64,000 nt of DNA from positions 62,001 through 126,000 of the forward strand of contig NZ_JAHVJR010000003.1 in NCBI RefSeq assembly GCF_019801175.1. Direction: 5' to 3'. The stretch is from Vannielia litorea (lineage in GTDB: Bacteria; Pseudomonadota; Alphaproteobacteria; Rhodobacterales; Rhodobacteraceae). Shown one piece after another: positions 8,664-17,211 of the stretch. The translations under genes were made by a program, and so were the position numbers. The notes under the pieces were generated by a model, which saw only the letters and a program-made list of their open reading frames with translations, ran no database searches and was not told the DNA's origin. Positions within the stretch are counted from its first letter, which is position 1. Every line of letters starts with the position of its first letter.

Positions 8664-10274
8664 ATGACCGAGACAACCGACGCAGGCGAATACGACTACA
8701 TCGTCGTGGGCGCGGGCTCTGCGGGCTGCGTGCTGGCCAACCGCCTCTCCGCCAACCCGGCCAACCGCGTGCTGCTGCTCGAGGCCGGCGGGTCAGATCA
8801 TCACCACTGGGTGCACATTCCCGTGGGCTACCTCTACGCCATGGGCAACCCGCGGCTCGACTGGTGCTATCGCACCGCCGAAGAGCCCGGCCTCAATGGC
8901 CGCTCGCTCGCCTATCCGCGCGGCAAGGTGCTGGGCGGCTGTTCCTCGATCAACGGCATGATCTACATGCGCGGGCAGGCAGCCGATTACGACCAGTGGC
9001 GCCAAGCGGGCTGCACCGGCTGGGGCTGGGACGATGTGCTGCCGCTCTTCCGCAAGTCAGAGAACCACCTCGCCGGCGCCAGCCCGGCCCACGGCACCGG
9101 CGGCGAGCTGGACGTGACCGAGCAGCGCCTGCACTGGCCGGTGCTCGATGCGGTGGCCGAGGCGGCGCAGGAGATGGGCATCCCGGAGAGCCACGATTTC
9201 AACGATGGCGACAACGAGGGCGTCGGGTACTTCCCGGTCAACCAGCGCGGCGGCTGGCGATGGAACGCCCGCAAGGCCTTCCTCAAGCCGGTCCGCACCC
9301 GCCCTAACCTCCGCATCGAAACCCACGCCCACGCACAGCGCCTGACCCTCTCCGAAGGCCGCGCCGATGGCGTGATCTACCGCCAGAACGGGCGCCTGAT
9401 GCAAGCCCGCGCGAAGGGCGAGATCGTGCTGGCGGCAGGGGCGGTGAACACCCCCCAACTGCTCGAACTCTCCGGCATCGGCCAGCCCGACCTGCTCCAA
9501 TCGCTCGGCATCCCCGTGGCGCTGGAGGCTCCCGGCGTCGGCGAGAACCTGCAGGACCACCTGCAAATCCGCACCGTCTACCGCATCACCGGCGCGCTCA
9601 CCCTGAACGACCGGATGCGCAGCCTCTTCGGCAAGGCGCAGATCGCGCTGGAATACGCCCTGCGCCGCTCCGGCCCGATGTCGATGGCCCCCAGCCAGCT
9701 CGGCATCTTCACCCGCTCGGGGCCGGAGTTCGACCGCGCCAATATCGAATATCACATCCAGCCGCTCACGCTGGAGGCCTTCGGCCAGCCGCTGGACCGT
9801 GACCCGGGCGTGACCATCTCGGTCTGCAACCTGCGCCCCGAGAGCCGCGGCACCATCCACGCCACGGCGCCCACCGCCGACACGGCCCCCGAGATCCGCC
9901 CCAATTACCTCTCCGCCCGCGCCGACCAGATCGTCGCCGTCGACAGCCTGCGCCACGCCCGCCGCCTGATGGCCACCGCCGGGCTGCAAGACCTTCAACC
10001 GCGCGAAATCAAACCCGGCCCGGAGGTGCAGAGTGAGGAAGAGATGCTGAAAGCTGCAGGCGACCTTGGCACCACCATCTTCCACCCGGTCGGCACCGCC
10101 CGCATGGGCAACGACCCGGGCGCCGTGGTCGACCCCGAGCTGCGCCTCAACGGCCTCACCGGCCTGCGCATAGCCGACGCCTCCATCATGCCCACTATCC
10201 CCTCCGGCAACACACATGCACCGGTGACGATGATCGCAGAGAAAGCGGCAGAGATGATGCTGCGGGCGGGGTAG
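8664..10274 (+). CDS. GMC family FAD-dependent oxidoreductase (choline/alcohol dehydrogenase type)
   Basis: 536 aa. N-terminal dinucleotide-binding GAGSAG at residues 16-21, the GMC signature region GKVLGGCSSINGMIYMRGQ, second signature GAVNTPQLLELSGIG, and C-terminal HPVGTARMG plus GNTHAPVTMIAEKAA with the active-site histidine. Oxidises an alcohol to aldehyde with FAD and passes electrons to an unknown acceptor. Homology to BetA is general; no betaine genes are adjacent, so the substrate is open. It stands alone, 68 bp after the B12 operon. Confidence 0.88.
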   Translation: MTETTDAGEYDYIVVGAGSAGCVLANRLSANPANRVLLLEAGGSDHHHWVHIPVGYLYAMGNPRLDWCYRTAEEPGLNGRSLAYPRGKVLGGCSSINGMIYMRGQAADYDQWRQAGCTGWGWDDVLPLFRKSENHLAGASPAHGTGGELDVTEQRLHWPVLDAVAEAAQEMGIPESHDFNDGDNEGVGYFPVNQRGGWRWNARKAFLKPVRTRPNLRIETHAHAQRLTLSEGRADGVIYRQNGRLMQARAKGEIVLAAGAVNTPQLLELSGIGQPDLLQSLGIPVALEAPGVGENLQDHLQIRTVYRITGALTLNDRMRSLFGKAQIALEYALRRSGPMSMAPSQLGIFTRSGPEFDRANIEYHIQPLTLEAFGQPLDRDPGVTISVCNLRPESRGTIHATAPTADTAPEIRPNYLSARADQIVAVDSLRHARRLMATAGLQDLQPREIKPGPEVQSEEEMLKAAGDLGTTIFHPVGTARMGNDPGAVVDPELRLNGLTGLRIADASIMPTIPSGNTHAPVTMIAEKAAEMMLRAG

Positions 10275-10364
10275 GGGGGCAAGAAGCCGACCAACCCAAG
10301 CGCATGAAAGGCACTCCGGCACACACGCCGGTCGGCACACACTCAGTCGGATTTCAGGGGGAAG

Positions 10365-10441
10365 TGGCGCGCTGGGGAGGATTCGAACCCCCGACCCCTT
10401 GATTCGTAGTCAAGTACTCTATCCAACTGAGCTACCAGCGC
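10365..10441 (-). tRNA. tRNA-Arg (anticodon ACG)
   Basis: Reading the minus strand gives an acceptor stem GCGCTGG/CCAGCGC, D-arm TAGCTCAG, anticodon stem CTTGA/TCAAG with loop CTACGAA (anticodon ACG), T-arm with GGTTCGAATCC, and an encoded CCA end (10365-10367). 77 nt including CCA. Confidence 0.96.
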
Positions 10442-10556
10442 GTGGAGCCGTCATCTAACCGCCCCGTCCGACCATTGCAAGGGGGGTCGCGCCGGTTTTC
10501 GCATTGGGGCAAACTGATTGCGAGCAACGCGCGTTGACCCACCGAAAGGAGGCCCC

Positions 10557-10985
10557 ATGCCCGACGGTTTCACCATCCTGCCCGATACCCCGCCCGAGGT
10601 GCTCGCCGTATCCGGCCACGGCACGATTGACGCAGCCGCCTATGAGGAGGTTCTGCGCCCCGAACTCGAGGCTCGGCTCGCCCGACACGCGCACATCCGC
10701 CTGCTCTACGTGCTGGAGGACGACTTCGAAGGCTTCACCACCGGGGCTGCCATAAGCGACGCCCGGCTCGGCCTGAGCCACCTGCACGATTTCTCCCGTA
10801 TTGCTCTGGTGACGGATGCCGAATGGGTGAATCACGCCGTGCGCCTCTTCGCGCCGCTCATTCCGGCGCCGCTCCGCTGCTTCCCGCTCTCTCGCCGTCG
10901 CGAGGCAGAGGCTTGGGTGTCAGAGTCCGACCCCTCCGCCGAGGCCGACGCGGACCCGCCATTGGGTGAGTCGTTTCCGGTCTGA
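10557..10985 (+). CDS. SpoIIAA/STAS-like protein
   Basis: 142 aa from ATG 10557, chosen because AAAGGAGG stands directly upstream. The sequence (FTILPDTPPEVLAVSGHGTI, YVLEDDFEGFTTGAAISDAR, SRIALVTDAEWVNHAVRLF) matches the SpoIIAA-like STAS family (PF11964 type), small cytoplasmic proteins with an alpha/beta fold proposed to bind lipophilic ligands or partners. No enzyme motif is seen. The tail after about residue 120 is acidic and low-complexity. Single-gene unit next to tRNA-Arg. Confidence 0.7.
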   Translation: MPDGFTILPDTPPEVLAVSGHGTIDAAAYEEVLRPELEARLARHAHIRLLYVLEDDFEGFTTGAAISDARLGLSHLHDFSRIALVTDAEWVNHAVRLFAPLIPAPLRCFPLSRRREAEAWVSESDPSAEADADPPLGESFPV

Positions 10986-11086
10986 ACACGGTGCCTGCAT
11001 GGCGAGGTTAGTATCGCGTTGAGCGGGCGTGCCTTGTTGTTACGGATCGCCCGAACACAAGACAGGCGTTTTGCGTATGCATGGGA

Positions 11087-11119
11087 TGTGCATCAGTTGT
11101 GCATCAATTGTGTATGGCC
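11087..11119. repeat. Three tandem imperfect 11-bp repeats
   Basis: TGTGCATCAGT (11087-11097), TGTGCATCAAT (11098-11108) and a weaker third copy TGTGTATGGCC (11109-11119) in the 174-bp gap between the SpoIIAA-like and RNase T2 genes. No function is evident. Confidence 0.5.
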
Positions 11120-11159
11120 AAAAGCCGAATCGATGGGGCCCGTTAACCCTGCCGCCAAA

Positions 11160-11795
11160 TCAGCGGATCGGCTCGAACCCGGCATCCCGCATCGTGCAGT
11201 CCCGCACCACGTCACGCCCGCAGTCGCGCGGCTCCAGATCCTTGGTGAGGCAGATCCGCACTTCCTGAATCCGCCCCGCCTTGCAGGTCACCGTCAGCAT
11301 GTCGGCGCCGAGGTCGGGATTGTCCTTCAACCACGCCTCTTCGACCACTGAGGCGGGCAGGGTGATCGGGTCTTTCAGCTTCCGGAACACCTCGGGCCGG
11401 GTCACGCTGCCATAGGCCTCTCGGGCGGCGGCGAAATAGGCAGCCGAAGAGAGGCCGGCACAGCGCCCATGCTTCTTCCACTGATACCAGGCAAGGCCGG
11501 AAGTTCCCATGATATCAGCCATCTGGGCGGTATCGCTTCTGCTTGGGTCCCGCTCGGCGGTGCGGCAGAAACTCGGCCAGCCCCGCTCGTATTGCGGCCA
11601 GAGCCCGTGCAGCACCCAGCCATATCCGCGGCCCCGGTCGCACTGCGGCGAACCCTTGGCCCGGCCCTCCAGCGCACACCAGTTCGGCGACCACGACAGG
11701 CTCATCACGTAGTAGTCAAAGTCACCGGCCCGCTCGCCCTCGGCCCATGCCGGCCCGGCCAGCCCAAGCAGTATCGCCGCGATCCAAGCCCGCAT
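11160..11795 (-). CDS. Secreted ribonuclease T2 family protein
   Basis: 211 aa with a signal peptide (residues 1-18, ending GPAWA). Contains CAS I as HGLWP at 63-67 and CAS II as WKKHGRC at 106-112, plus several cysteines for disulfides. T2 RNases cleave RNA through 2',3'-cyclic intermediates in the periplasm. The catalytic glutamate normally found just before the CAS II tryptophan (EWxKHG) is a glutamine here (Q105), which may lower activity or be a lineage variant. Divergent from trcR, separated by 130 bp. Confidence 0.87.
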   Translation of the reverse strand: MRAWIAAILLGLAGPAWAEGERAGDFDYYVMSLSWSPNWCALEGRAKGSPQCDRGRGYGWVLHGLWPQYERGWPSFCRTAERDPSRSDTAQMADIMGTSGLAWYQWKKHGRCAGLSSAAYFAAAREAYGSVTRPEVFRKLKDPITLPASVVEEAWLKDNPDLGADMLTVTCKAGRIQEVRICLTKDLEPRDCGRDVVRDCTMRDAGFEPIR

Positions 11796-11925
11796 TCGCC
11801 CTTCCTTTCCTGATCGGTTTTCCCTATACAGCCCCCCAAGTTCCCCGACAACGTGAACTCACCCCGCCAAAACCCGGGGTCGCCTTTCCGGCGTCGGGAA
11901 AGTCGTGCTCAAGGAGTCCCTACCG

Positions 11926-12681
11926 ATGAACAAACCCCTTATGGCAAAGGCCACCGCCGTCTGGCTGGTGGACAACACCACACTCAGCTTCACCCAGATC
12001 GCCGAGTTCTGCGGGCTGCATGAGCTGGAAGTTCAGGGCATCGCCGATGGCGACGTGGCGCAGGGCGTGAAGGGCTTTGACCCGATCGCCAACAACCAGC
12101 TGACCCAGGACGAGATCGACGCGGGTGAAAAAGACCCGCGCCACAAGCTGAAGCTCAAGTTCAACCAGGCCGCCGTGGGCGAAGAAAAGCGCCGCGGCCC
12201 GCGCTACACTCCGCTTTCCAAGCGGCAGGACCGTCCGGCCTCGATCCTCTGGCTGGTCAAGTTCCACCCCGAGCTGACCGACGGCCAGATCGGCAAACTG
12301 GTCGGCACGACCAAGCCGACCATTCAAGCGATCCGCGAGCGCACCCACTGGAATATCCAGAATATTCAACCGATTGATCCGGTCGCCCTCGGCCTCTGCA
12401 AGCAGACCGAACTGGACGCCGCCGTGCAGAAGGCCGCCGCCAAGAAAGCCCGCGAAGGCGAGGCGATCTCGGACGATGAGCGCCGCAAGCTGCTCTCCAC
12501 CGAGCAGAGCCTGACCGCCGAGCCGGAGCCCAAGATCCCCTCGGCGATCTCGGGCCTCGAGACCTTCACCCTCACCGGAAACGACGAGGAGGAAGACAAG
12601 AAGGAAGAGACCGTGCTCGACGCCGACAGCTTCTTCAACCTCCCCGACGACGAGAGTGGCTCCGACGACGAGCAGCCCTGA
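11926..12681 (+). CDS. trcR: DUF1013 cell-cycle transcriptional regulator TrcR
   Basis: 251 aa from ATG 11926 with AAGGAGT upstream (GTG 11905 is less likely). Sequence MAKATAVWLVDNTTLSFTQI then IAEFCGLHELEVQGIADGDV and later ASILWLVKFHPELTDGQIGK with LVGTTKPTIQAIRERTHWN form two helix-turn-helix-like halves typical of DUF1013, named TrcR in Caulobacter and conserved in alphaproteobacteria. The C-terminus is acidic (EEEDKKEETVLDAD). Probably contacts DNA or RNA polymerase; the mechanism is not visible here. Ends 45 bp before a strong terminator. Confidence 0.87.
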   Translation: MNKPLMAKATAVWLVDNTTLSFTQIAEFCGLHELEVQGIADGDVAQGVKGFDPIANNQLTQDEIDAGEKDPRHKLKLKFNQAAVGEEKRRGPRYTPLSKRQDRPASILWLVKFHPELTDGQIGKLVGTTKPTIQAIRERTHWNIQNIQPIDPVALGLCKQTELDAAVQKAAAKKAREGEAISDDERRKLLSTEQSLTAEPEPKIPSAISGLETFTLTGNDEEEDKKEETVLDADSFFNLPDDESGSDDEQP

Positions 12682-12725
12682 CCCGGCCAAACACCCTTGA
12701 ATTGAAGGCCATACAGGCCGACCAT

Positions 12726-12755
12726 CCCGGCAGTCATTCTGCCGGGATTTTCTTT
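12726..12755 (+). terminator. Intrinsic terminator after trcR
   Basis: Perfect 8-bp stem CCCGGCAG / CTGCCGGG (12726-12733, 12739-12746) with a TCATT loop, followed by ATTTTCTTT. The next gene starts at 12759, only 4 nt after the T-tract. Confidence 0.88.
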
Positions 12756-12758
12756 GCC

Positions 12759-13319
12759 ATGCGCCTCTATGCCTTTGTTTTCCTTTCTGCATCCCCCGCC
12801 TTTGCCGGCGATGGCACCTGCGATGAACTCTGGTTTACCCGCAACGCTATCTTCCACGAGGCGGGCTATTGCTTTGGCTCACCGCTCGGGCAGGCCATCT
12901 TCGGCAACGAAGCTTGCACGACCAAGTCGCCCGATCTGACGGCCGCCCAAACAGCCCGGCTGGACCGTGTGAAAGCCGCCGAAGAGGGCTGCGTGGTCGA
13001 ACTGAGCCGCACCTCGCTCGACATCCCCGACCTTGCCATTCGTCGCCGCCTCACCGTGCTGCCTATCCGCTCCGAGAGCGAGTCCGGGTGCATCGGCTGG
13101 AAGGGTGGGCCGTTCAGCCTGCGCACCGGCACAAGCCATTCTGCCGAAACGCTTTTTACATTGGAGCCGGATGACGTGGTGCTCTTCTCGCACGAGAGTG
13201 AGCAGGCCGGGGGTGAAGTCTGGGACTACGTTCAGGTCTACGATAACGGCGTCTTCCGCAAGGCGGGCTGGGCGGTAATCGACTGGGGGCCGGAGGTGTG
13301 CGATGGCCTTGCAGGCTAG
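12759..13319 (+). CDS. Small secreted protein, DUF4453-like
   Basis: 186 aa from ATG 12759, which gives a short signal peptide (MRLYAFVFLSASPAFA). An in-frame start at 12702 would run through the trcR terminator and is rejected. The region CDELWFTRNAIFHEAGYCFG with paired cysteines resembles the YARHG/DUF4453 domain of Rhodobacteraceae envelope proteins; a second half ends in WDYVQVYDNGVFRKAGW. Periplasmic, function unknown. It must use a promoter within or beyond the terminator, or depend on read-through. Its stop overlaps a possible minus-strand gene by 4 bp. Confidence 0.7.
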   Translation: MRLYAFVFLSASPAFAGDGTCDELWFTRNAIFHEAGYCFGSPLGQAIFGNEACTTKSPDLTAAQTARLDRVKAAEEGCVVELSRTSLDIPDLAIRRRLTVLPIRSESESGCIGWKGGPFSLRTGTSHSAETLFTLEPDDVVLFSHESEQAGGEVWDYVQVYDNGVFRKAGWAVIDWGPEVCDGLAG

Positions 13320-13603
13320 GCCTTGCCGGAGCTGGCGATCTCCTTCGGCGAAGCAGCTTTAGCGGCTGCCTGCCTGGGAAAACGAAGGAGATCGCCATCC
13401 TGTGCCAGCCGTGCCTCGCTCGCGGCAGGCTGTGACCCGGCAAATCGGGAAGGAAGGCCGAGGGAAACGATATTGGCCTCCGTCCCGGCGGGCCCTTCGC
13501 CCGCCGCCTGCTCGAGCGCGCGTCGCAGGGCGGGGTTCAGCCCCACTCCATGCGGTTTGGCAGCGTGGTCCATCGTCAAGAGTTCACGAAAAAACCTGTC
13601 CAT
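13316..13603 (-). CDS. Possible small hypothetical protein
   Basis: 95 aa from ATG 13603 (or 116 aa from 13666), MDRFFRELLTMDHAAKPHGV. Amino-acid composition looks protein-like and the third-codon positions are rich in G/C, but there is no recognisable domain and only a weak AG-rich site upstream. It fills an otherwise empty 490-bp stretch and converges on the DUF4453-like gene with a 4-bp overlap. A plus-strand frame over the same bases reads less like protein. Could equally be non-coding. Confidence 0.4.
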   Translation of the reverse strand: MDRFFRELLTMDHAAKPHGVGLNPALRRALEQAAGEGPAGTEANIVSLGLPSRFAGSQPAASEARLAQDGDLLRFPRQAAAKAASPKEIASSGKA

Positions 13604-13808
13604 CGCCTGCGCCCTCGTTTCCGAAGTGGCGGCGGGAGCGCGGCATCCTTGCCCGATCCTACCCACAGGCCACTCCGGAACCCTTAAATTCCGTTAGCGT
13701 CTTGCTGGAGTGGCCTCTGGCGCGCTGTTGGCGTGTATCTGACAAAAATAGTCAGGTAAGTCAACGGCGCAAATTCGTGCTCAGTCAAAAATCTGGCAAG
13801 ACTCAGTT

Positions 13809-14408
13809 CTAAAGGCTTTTTCTCGCGCGAAGCGCCGCGCCTATGGTGCCGTCGTCGAGGTAGTCCAACTCGCCGCCCACCGGCACGCCTTGGGCGAGGG
13901 AAGTGATCGTCAGCCCCATATCCTCAAGCTGGTCGGCGATGTAGTGGGCCGTGGTCTGGCCATCGACCGTGGCGTTCAGCGCAAGGATCACCTCGCTGAT
14001 GCCCTCCTCGCGTACACGCTCCGCAAGCCGCGGAATGCGCAGCTCTTCCGGCCCCACGGCGTCGAGCGCGCTCAGCACGCCGCCCAGTACGTGATAGCGC
14101 CCCTTGAACACGCCCGCCCGCTCCATCGCCCAGAGGTCGGCCACGTCTTCGACCACGCACAGCTCGCCGGTCGCCCGCTTCTCGCTCAGGCAGATCGAGC
14201 ACACGTCGGCCGTGCCCACGTTGCCGCAGCGCAGGCATTCCCGTGCGGTTTCGGCGACCCGGCGCATGGAGTCGGCCAGCGGAACCAGCAACTGGCCGCG
14301 CTTCTTGATGAGCTGAAGCACCGCCCGCCGGGCCGAGCGCGGCCCAAGGCCGGGCAGTCGGGCCATCAGGGCGATCAGCCCTTCGATCTCTTCCTGGTCT
14401 CCGGCCAT
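13809..14408 (-). CDS. recR: Recombination protein RecR
   Basis: 199 aa. Helix-hairpin-helix region near the N-terminus (ALMARLPGLGPRSARRAV), a four-cysteine zinc motif at C58, C61, C70 and C73, and a Toprim domain (LCVVEDVADLWAMERAG, YHVLGGVLSALDAVGPEEL). Works with RecF/RecO in loading RecA at gaps. Last gene of the canonical dnaX-ybaB-recR cluster on the minus strand. Confidence 0.97.
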   Translation of the reverse strand: MAGDQEEIEGLIALMARLPGLGPRSARRAVLQLIKKRGQLLVPLADSMRRVAETARECLRCGNVGTADVCSICLSEKRATGELCVVEDVADLWAMERAGVFKGRYHVLGGVLSALDAVGPEELRIPRLAERVREEGISEVILALNATVDGQTTAHYIADQLEDMGLTITSLAQGVPVGGELDYLDDGTIGAALRARKSL

Positions 14409-14444
14409 GCCGTTACCCGCCTGTTAACTCTTTGCTGGCAGAGT

Positions 14445-14789
14445 TCAGAGCGGCAGGTCCATGCCCTCGGGCAGGCCCATCTCGCGGGTGATCTTCTCCA
14501 TCTCCTGACGCGCCTTCACTTGGGCCTTGGCCTGAGCGTCCTTGATCGCGGCGAGGATCAGGTCTTCGACCACTTCCTTCTCTTCGGGGTTGAAGATCGA
14601 GGGGTCGATATCCAGCCCGTTGAGCACGCCTTTGGCGGTGCAGCGGGCCTTGACCAACCCGGCGCCGCTTTCGCCCTCAACAGTCATTTCCGCCAGTTCT
14701 TCCTGCAGCTTGGCCATCTTGCCCTGCATCTCCTGCGCGGCCTTCATCATCTTGGCCATATCGCCGAGTTGGCCCAGTCCTTTAAGCAT
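14445..14789 (-). CDS. YbaB/EbfC nucleoid-associated protein
   Basis: 114 aa, starting MLKGLGQLGDMAKMMKAAQE, a long N-terminal helix (QEMQGKMAKLQEELAEM) and the core sequence GVLNGLDIDPSIFNPEEKEV. The family forms dimeric tweezers that bind DNA. Sits between dnaX and recR, 27 bp after the dnaX stop and 36 bp before recR, so very probably cotranscribed. Confidence 0.95.
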   Translation of the reverse strand: MLKGLGQLGDMAKMMKAAQEMQGKMAKLQEELAEMTVEGESGAGLVKARCTAKGVLNGLDIDPSIFNPEEKEVVEDLILAAIKDAQAKAQVKARQEMEKITREMGLPEGMDLPL

Positions 14790-14816
14790 CTCGTAACCTT
14801 TCGCGTATAGAAGGGA

Positions 14817-16571
14817 TCAGTCCTCTTCGAAGGGGTCCCATTCGTCGTCCACTTCCGGAAGCGCCTCCGCGGCGGCCTCCGCCTCGATCTCTTTCACAGT
14901 GCGGATCTCGCGGATCTTCGCACCCGGAAACTCCGCCAGAACCGATTGCACCAGCGGGTGCTCGCGCACCTCCGTCTCCAGCGCCATCCGCTCGGCATCA
15001 CGAACCTCGGCAATGGTCTCACCACCGCCGGACCCCACAACAGAAACGCCCCAGCGCACGCCCGTCCATGTCTGCAGCCGTCCGCCCAGCCGCGCGGCAA
15101 GGTCGGGGGCGGCATCATCGGTGGGCTCAAACTCGATCCGGCCGGGCTGGTAGCGGGCGAGCCGCAGAGTGGTTTCCACCTCCACAAGCAGCTTCACATC
15201 GCGATGGTAACGGATCAGTTCCACCACGTCCTCGAACCGCCCGTAGCGTGCCAATGCCACCTCCGGCTCCACCGCCAGCGCGGTAGCGGTGCCATGAGGT
15301 GTTCCGGCGGGGGCCGAGATGGGCGGCGCAGCGCTATGGCTGACGGCGGGAGCCTGCGCCGAGGGCGCAGCCACACCATTGCCGCCACCCCCGCCCGGGC
15401 CGGGAGGCGGGGGAGGGGGCATGTCCTTCAGTTTGCGAATGAGCTCGTCGGGCGTGGGCAGTTCCGACACATGCGTCAGCCGGATGATCGCCATCTCGGC
15501 GGCCATCATAGCATTCGGTGCCTGGCTCACTTCTTCCAGTGATTTCAGCAGCATCTGCCACATCCGCGACAGCACCCGCATCGAGATGCTCTCAGCTAGC
15601 GCCCGCCCGCGATCCCGCTCGTCGGGCGAGATCGTAGGGTCATCGCCCGCATCGGGAGTGATCTGCGTGACAGAGACCCAATGGGTAACTTCTGCCAAGT
15701 CCCGCAGCACCGCCATCGGGTCCGCGCCCTCGGCATATTGCTGCGCCAGCTCGCCCAGCGCCCCGCTGGCATCGCCGCGCAGCACCATCTCGAAAAGGTC
15801 CAGCACCCGGCCCCGGTCTGCCAGACCCAGCATGGCGCGGACGGTTTCGGCCGAAGCCTCCTCACCGCCTTGCCCAAGCGCCTGATCGAGCAGCGAGGTC
15901 GCATCCCGCGCCGAGCCTTCCGAGGCCCGTGCCAGCAGGGCCAGCGCGTCATCGGTGATCTTGCCGCCCTCGGCTTCGGAGATCCGGCGCATAAGGGCGA
16001 TCATGTCTTCCGGCTCGATCCGTCGCAGATCGAACCGCTGGCAACGGCTCAGAACCGTCACCGGCACCTTGCGAATCTCGGTCGTCGCGAAAATGAACTT
16101 GGCGTGGGCGGGCGGCTCCTCCAGCGTCTTCAGCAGCGCGTTGAACGCGCTCTTCGACAGCATGTGAACCTCGTCGATGATGTAGACCTTGTAGCGCGCA
16201 TTGGCCGGCGCATAGTGAACCGTATCAAGCACTTCGGCGCGAATGTCGTCGATCCCGGTGTTCGAGGCCGCGTCCATCTCGATTACGTCTACGTGCCGCC
16301 CTTCGGCGATGGCCACGCAGGCATCGCACGCTCCGCAGGGGTCGGTGGTTGGCCCCTGCTCGCAGTTCAGCCCCTTGGCGATGATCCGGGCAGTTGTCGT
16401 CTTCCCGGTGCCGCGAATGCCGGTCATGATGAAGGCCTGGGCAATCCGGTCGGCCTCGAAAGCGTTGCGCAGCGTGCGCACCATCGCCTCCTGCCCGACA
16501 AGGTCGGCAAAGGTCTGCGGGCGGTATTTGCGCGCCAGAACCTGATAGCCGGATTTCGGAGTTTCGCTCAT
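14817..16571 (-). CDS. dnaX: DNA polymerase III subunits gamma/tau
   Basis: 584 aa. Walker A GIRGTGKT at residues 51-58, zinc-module cysteines at 70, 79, 82 and 85, Walker B/DExx IIDEVHML and sensor-1 FIFATTEIRKVPVTVLSRCQ. This is the clamp-loader ATPase core. The region around residues 385-430 is proline/glycine-rich (MPPPPPPGPGGGGGN) and links to a C-terminal tau-like domain that would contact the polymerase alpha subunit; the end is acidic. First gene of dnaX-ybaB-recR. Confidence 0.97.
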   Translation of the reverse strand: MSETPKSGYQVLARKYRPQTFADLVGQEAMVRTLRNAFEADRIAQAFIMTGIRGTGKTTTARIIAKGLNCEQGPTTDPCGACDACVAIAEGRHVDVIEMDAASNTGIDDIRAEVLDTVHYAPANARYKVYIIDEVHMLSKSAFNALLKTLEEPPAHAKFIFATTEIRKVPVTVLSRCQRFDLRRIEPEDMIALMRRISEAEGGKITDDALALLARASEGSARDATSLLDQALGQGGEEASAETVRAMLGLADRGRVLDLFEMVLRGDASGALGELAQQYAEGADPMAVLRDLAEVTHWVSVTQITPDAGDDPTISPDERDRGRALAESISMRVLSRMWQMLLKSLEEVSQAPNAMMAAEMAIIRLTHVSELPTPDELIRKLKDMPPPPPPGPGGGGGNGVAAPSAQAPAVSHSAAPPISAPAGTPHGTATALAVEPEVALARYGRFEDVVELIRYHRDVKLLVEVETTLRLARYQPGRIEFEPTDDAAPDLAARLGGRLQTWTGVRWGVSVVGSGGGETIAEVRDAERMALETEVREHPLVQSVLAEFPGAKIREIRTVKEIEAEAAAEALPEVDDEWDPFEED

Positions 16572-16631
16572 GTCGCCTCGTTGCGGTGGACCGGGCTCAA
16601 TCTAGGGGCTGGCCCCGGCAAGGTCCATGCC

Positions 16632-17018
16632 TCAGAGCGACCAGAGCACGAAACCGACTGCGAGCGTCGCCACGGAAAAGATCGCGGCGATGGTGGCAAA
16701 ATGGGTATGGGTCAGCGGCTCGGCGGCATGGTCCTCCAGCCGCGCGTGGGTGCGCCGTGCATTGCGCTGGGCGAAGAAAAAGATCACCAGCGCAGCGATG
16801 ATGAACAGGCTGGCCACGGCCTTGGCGGCCCATGTCGGGTCAAAATCGCCGAAAACCGCCTTGAGCCCGATCGCAACTGCAACCGAGCCGAGGCCGGTAC
16901 GCATCCACCCGGCAAAGGTGCGTTCGTTGGCCTGCAGCGTGCGATCTTCCGCCCAGTCGGTGCGGTTCTCGGCCCATTCGGTCTTCGTATCGGGGTTTTC
17001 CGGGCATCCATCCTGCAT
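16632..17018 (-). CDS. DUF202 inner-membrane protein (YidH type)
   Basis: 128 aa. A polar N-terminus (ENRTDWAEDRTLQANERTFA) leads into the DUF202 signature TFAGWMRTGLGSVAVAIGLK, then two further hydrophobic segments (AVASLFIIAALVIFFFAQ and ATIAAIFSVATLAVGFVLW). Three membrane spans in all. Function unknown. It lies 60 bp upstream of dnaX in the same direction, but the separate promoter situation cannot be judged. Confidence 0.85.
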   Translation of the reverse strand: MQDGCPENPDTKTEWAENRTDWAEDRTLQANERTFAGWMRTGLGSVAVAIGLKAVFGDFDPTWAAKAVASLFIIAALVIFFFAQRNARRTHARLEDHAAEPLTHTHFATIAAIFSVATLAVGFVLWSL

Positions 17019-17211
17019 GGAGGCAATCTAGCGCGGCGCCCGGGGCTTGCCTATGTCCCGCGACACCCGCTAGCCTGACCGGGCCGCGCAGGGCGGCATC
17101 CCCGGTCCGCGGAAAGCTGTAAGGCCCCCTGAAGCGACAAGACCGATACCGGTTTTTCTTGTGGCCCAGCCCGGGCGGACCATCGGGCCCTGAACAAGGG
17201 AAACCTGATTC

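Noticed and set aside
10365..10441. tRNA-Arg as an integration site for a genomic island
   Set aside because: No integrase, no direct repeat of the tRNA 3' end and no change of base composition on either side.
13739..13755. Inverted repeat CTGAC-AAAAATA-GTCAG as a terminator
   Set aside because: Stem of only 5 bp and no T-run; not convincing.
13323..13812. Plus-strand frames in the gap before recR
   Set aside because: Translations are arginine/serine-rich and low in protein character; the minus-strand frame is the better candidate.
15681..17078. 465-codon plus-strand frame over dnaX
   Set aside because: Antisense to dnaX, which carries Walker, zinc and clamp-loader motifs.
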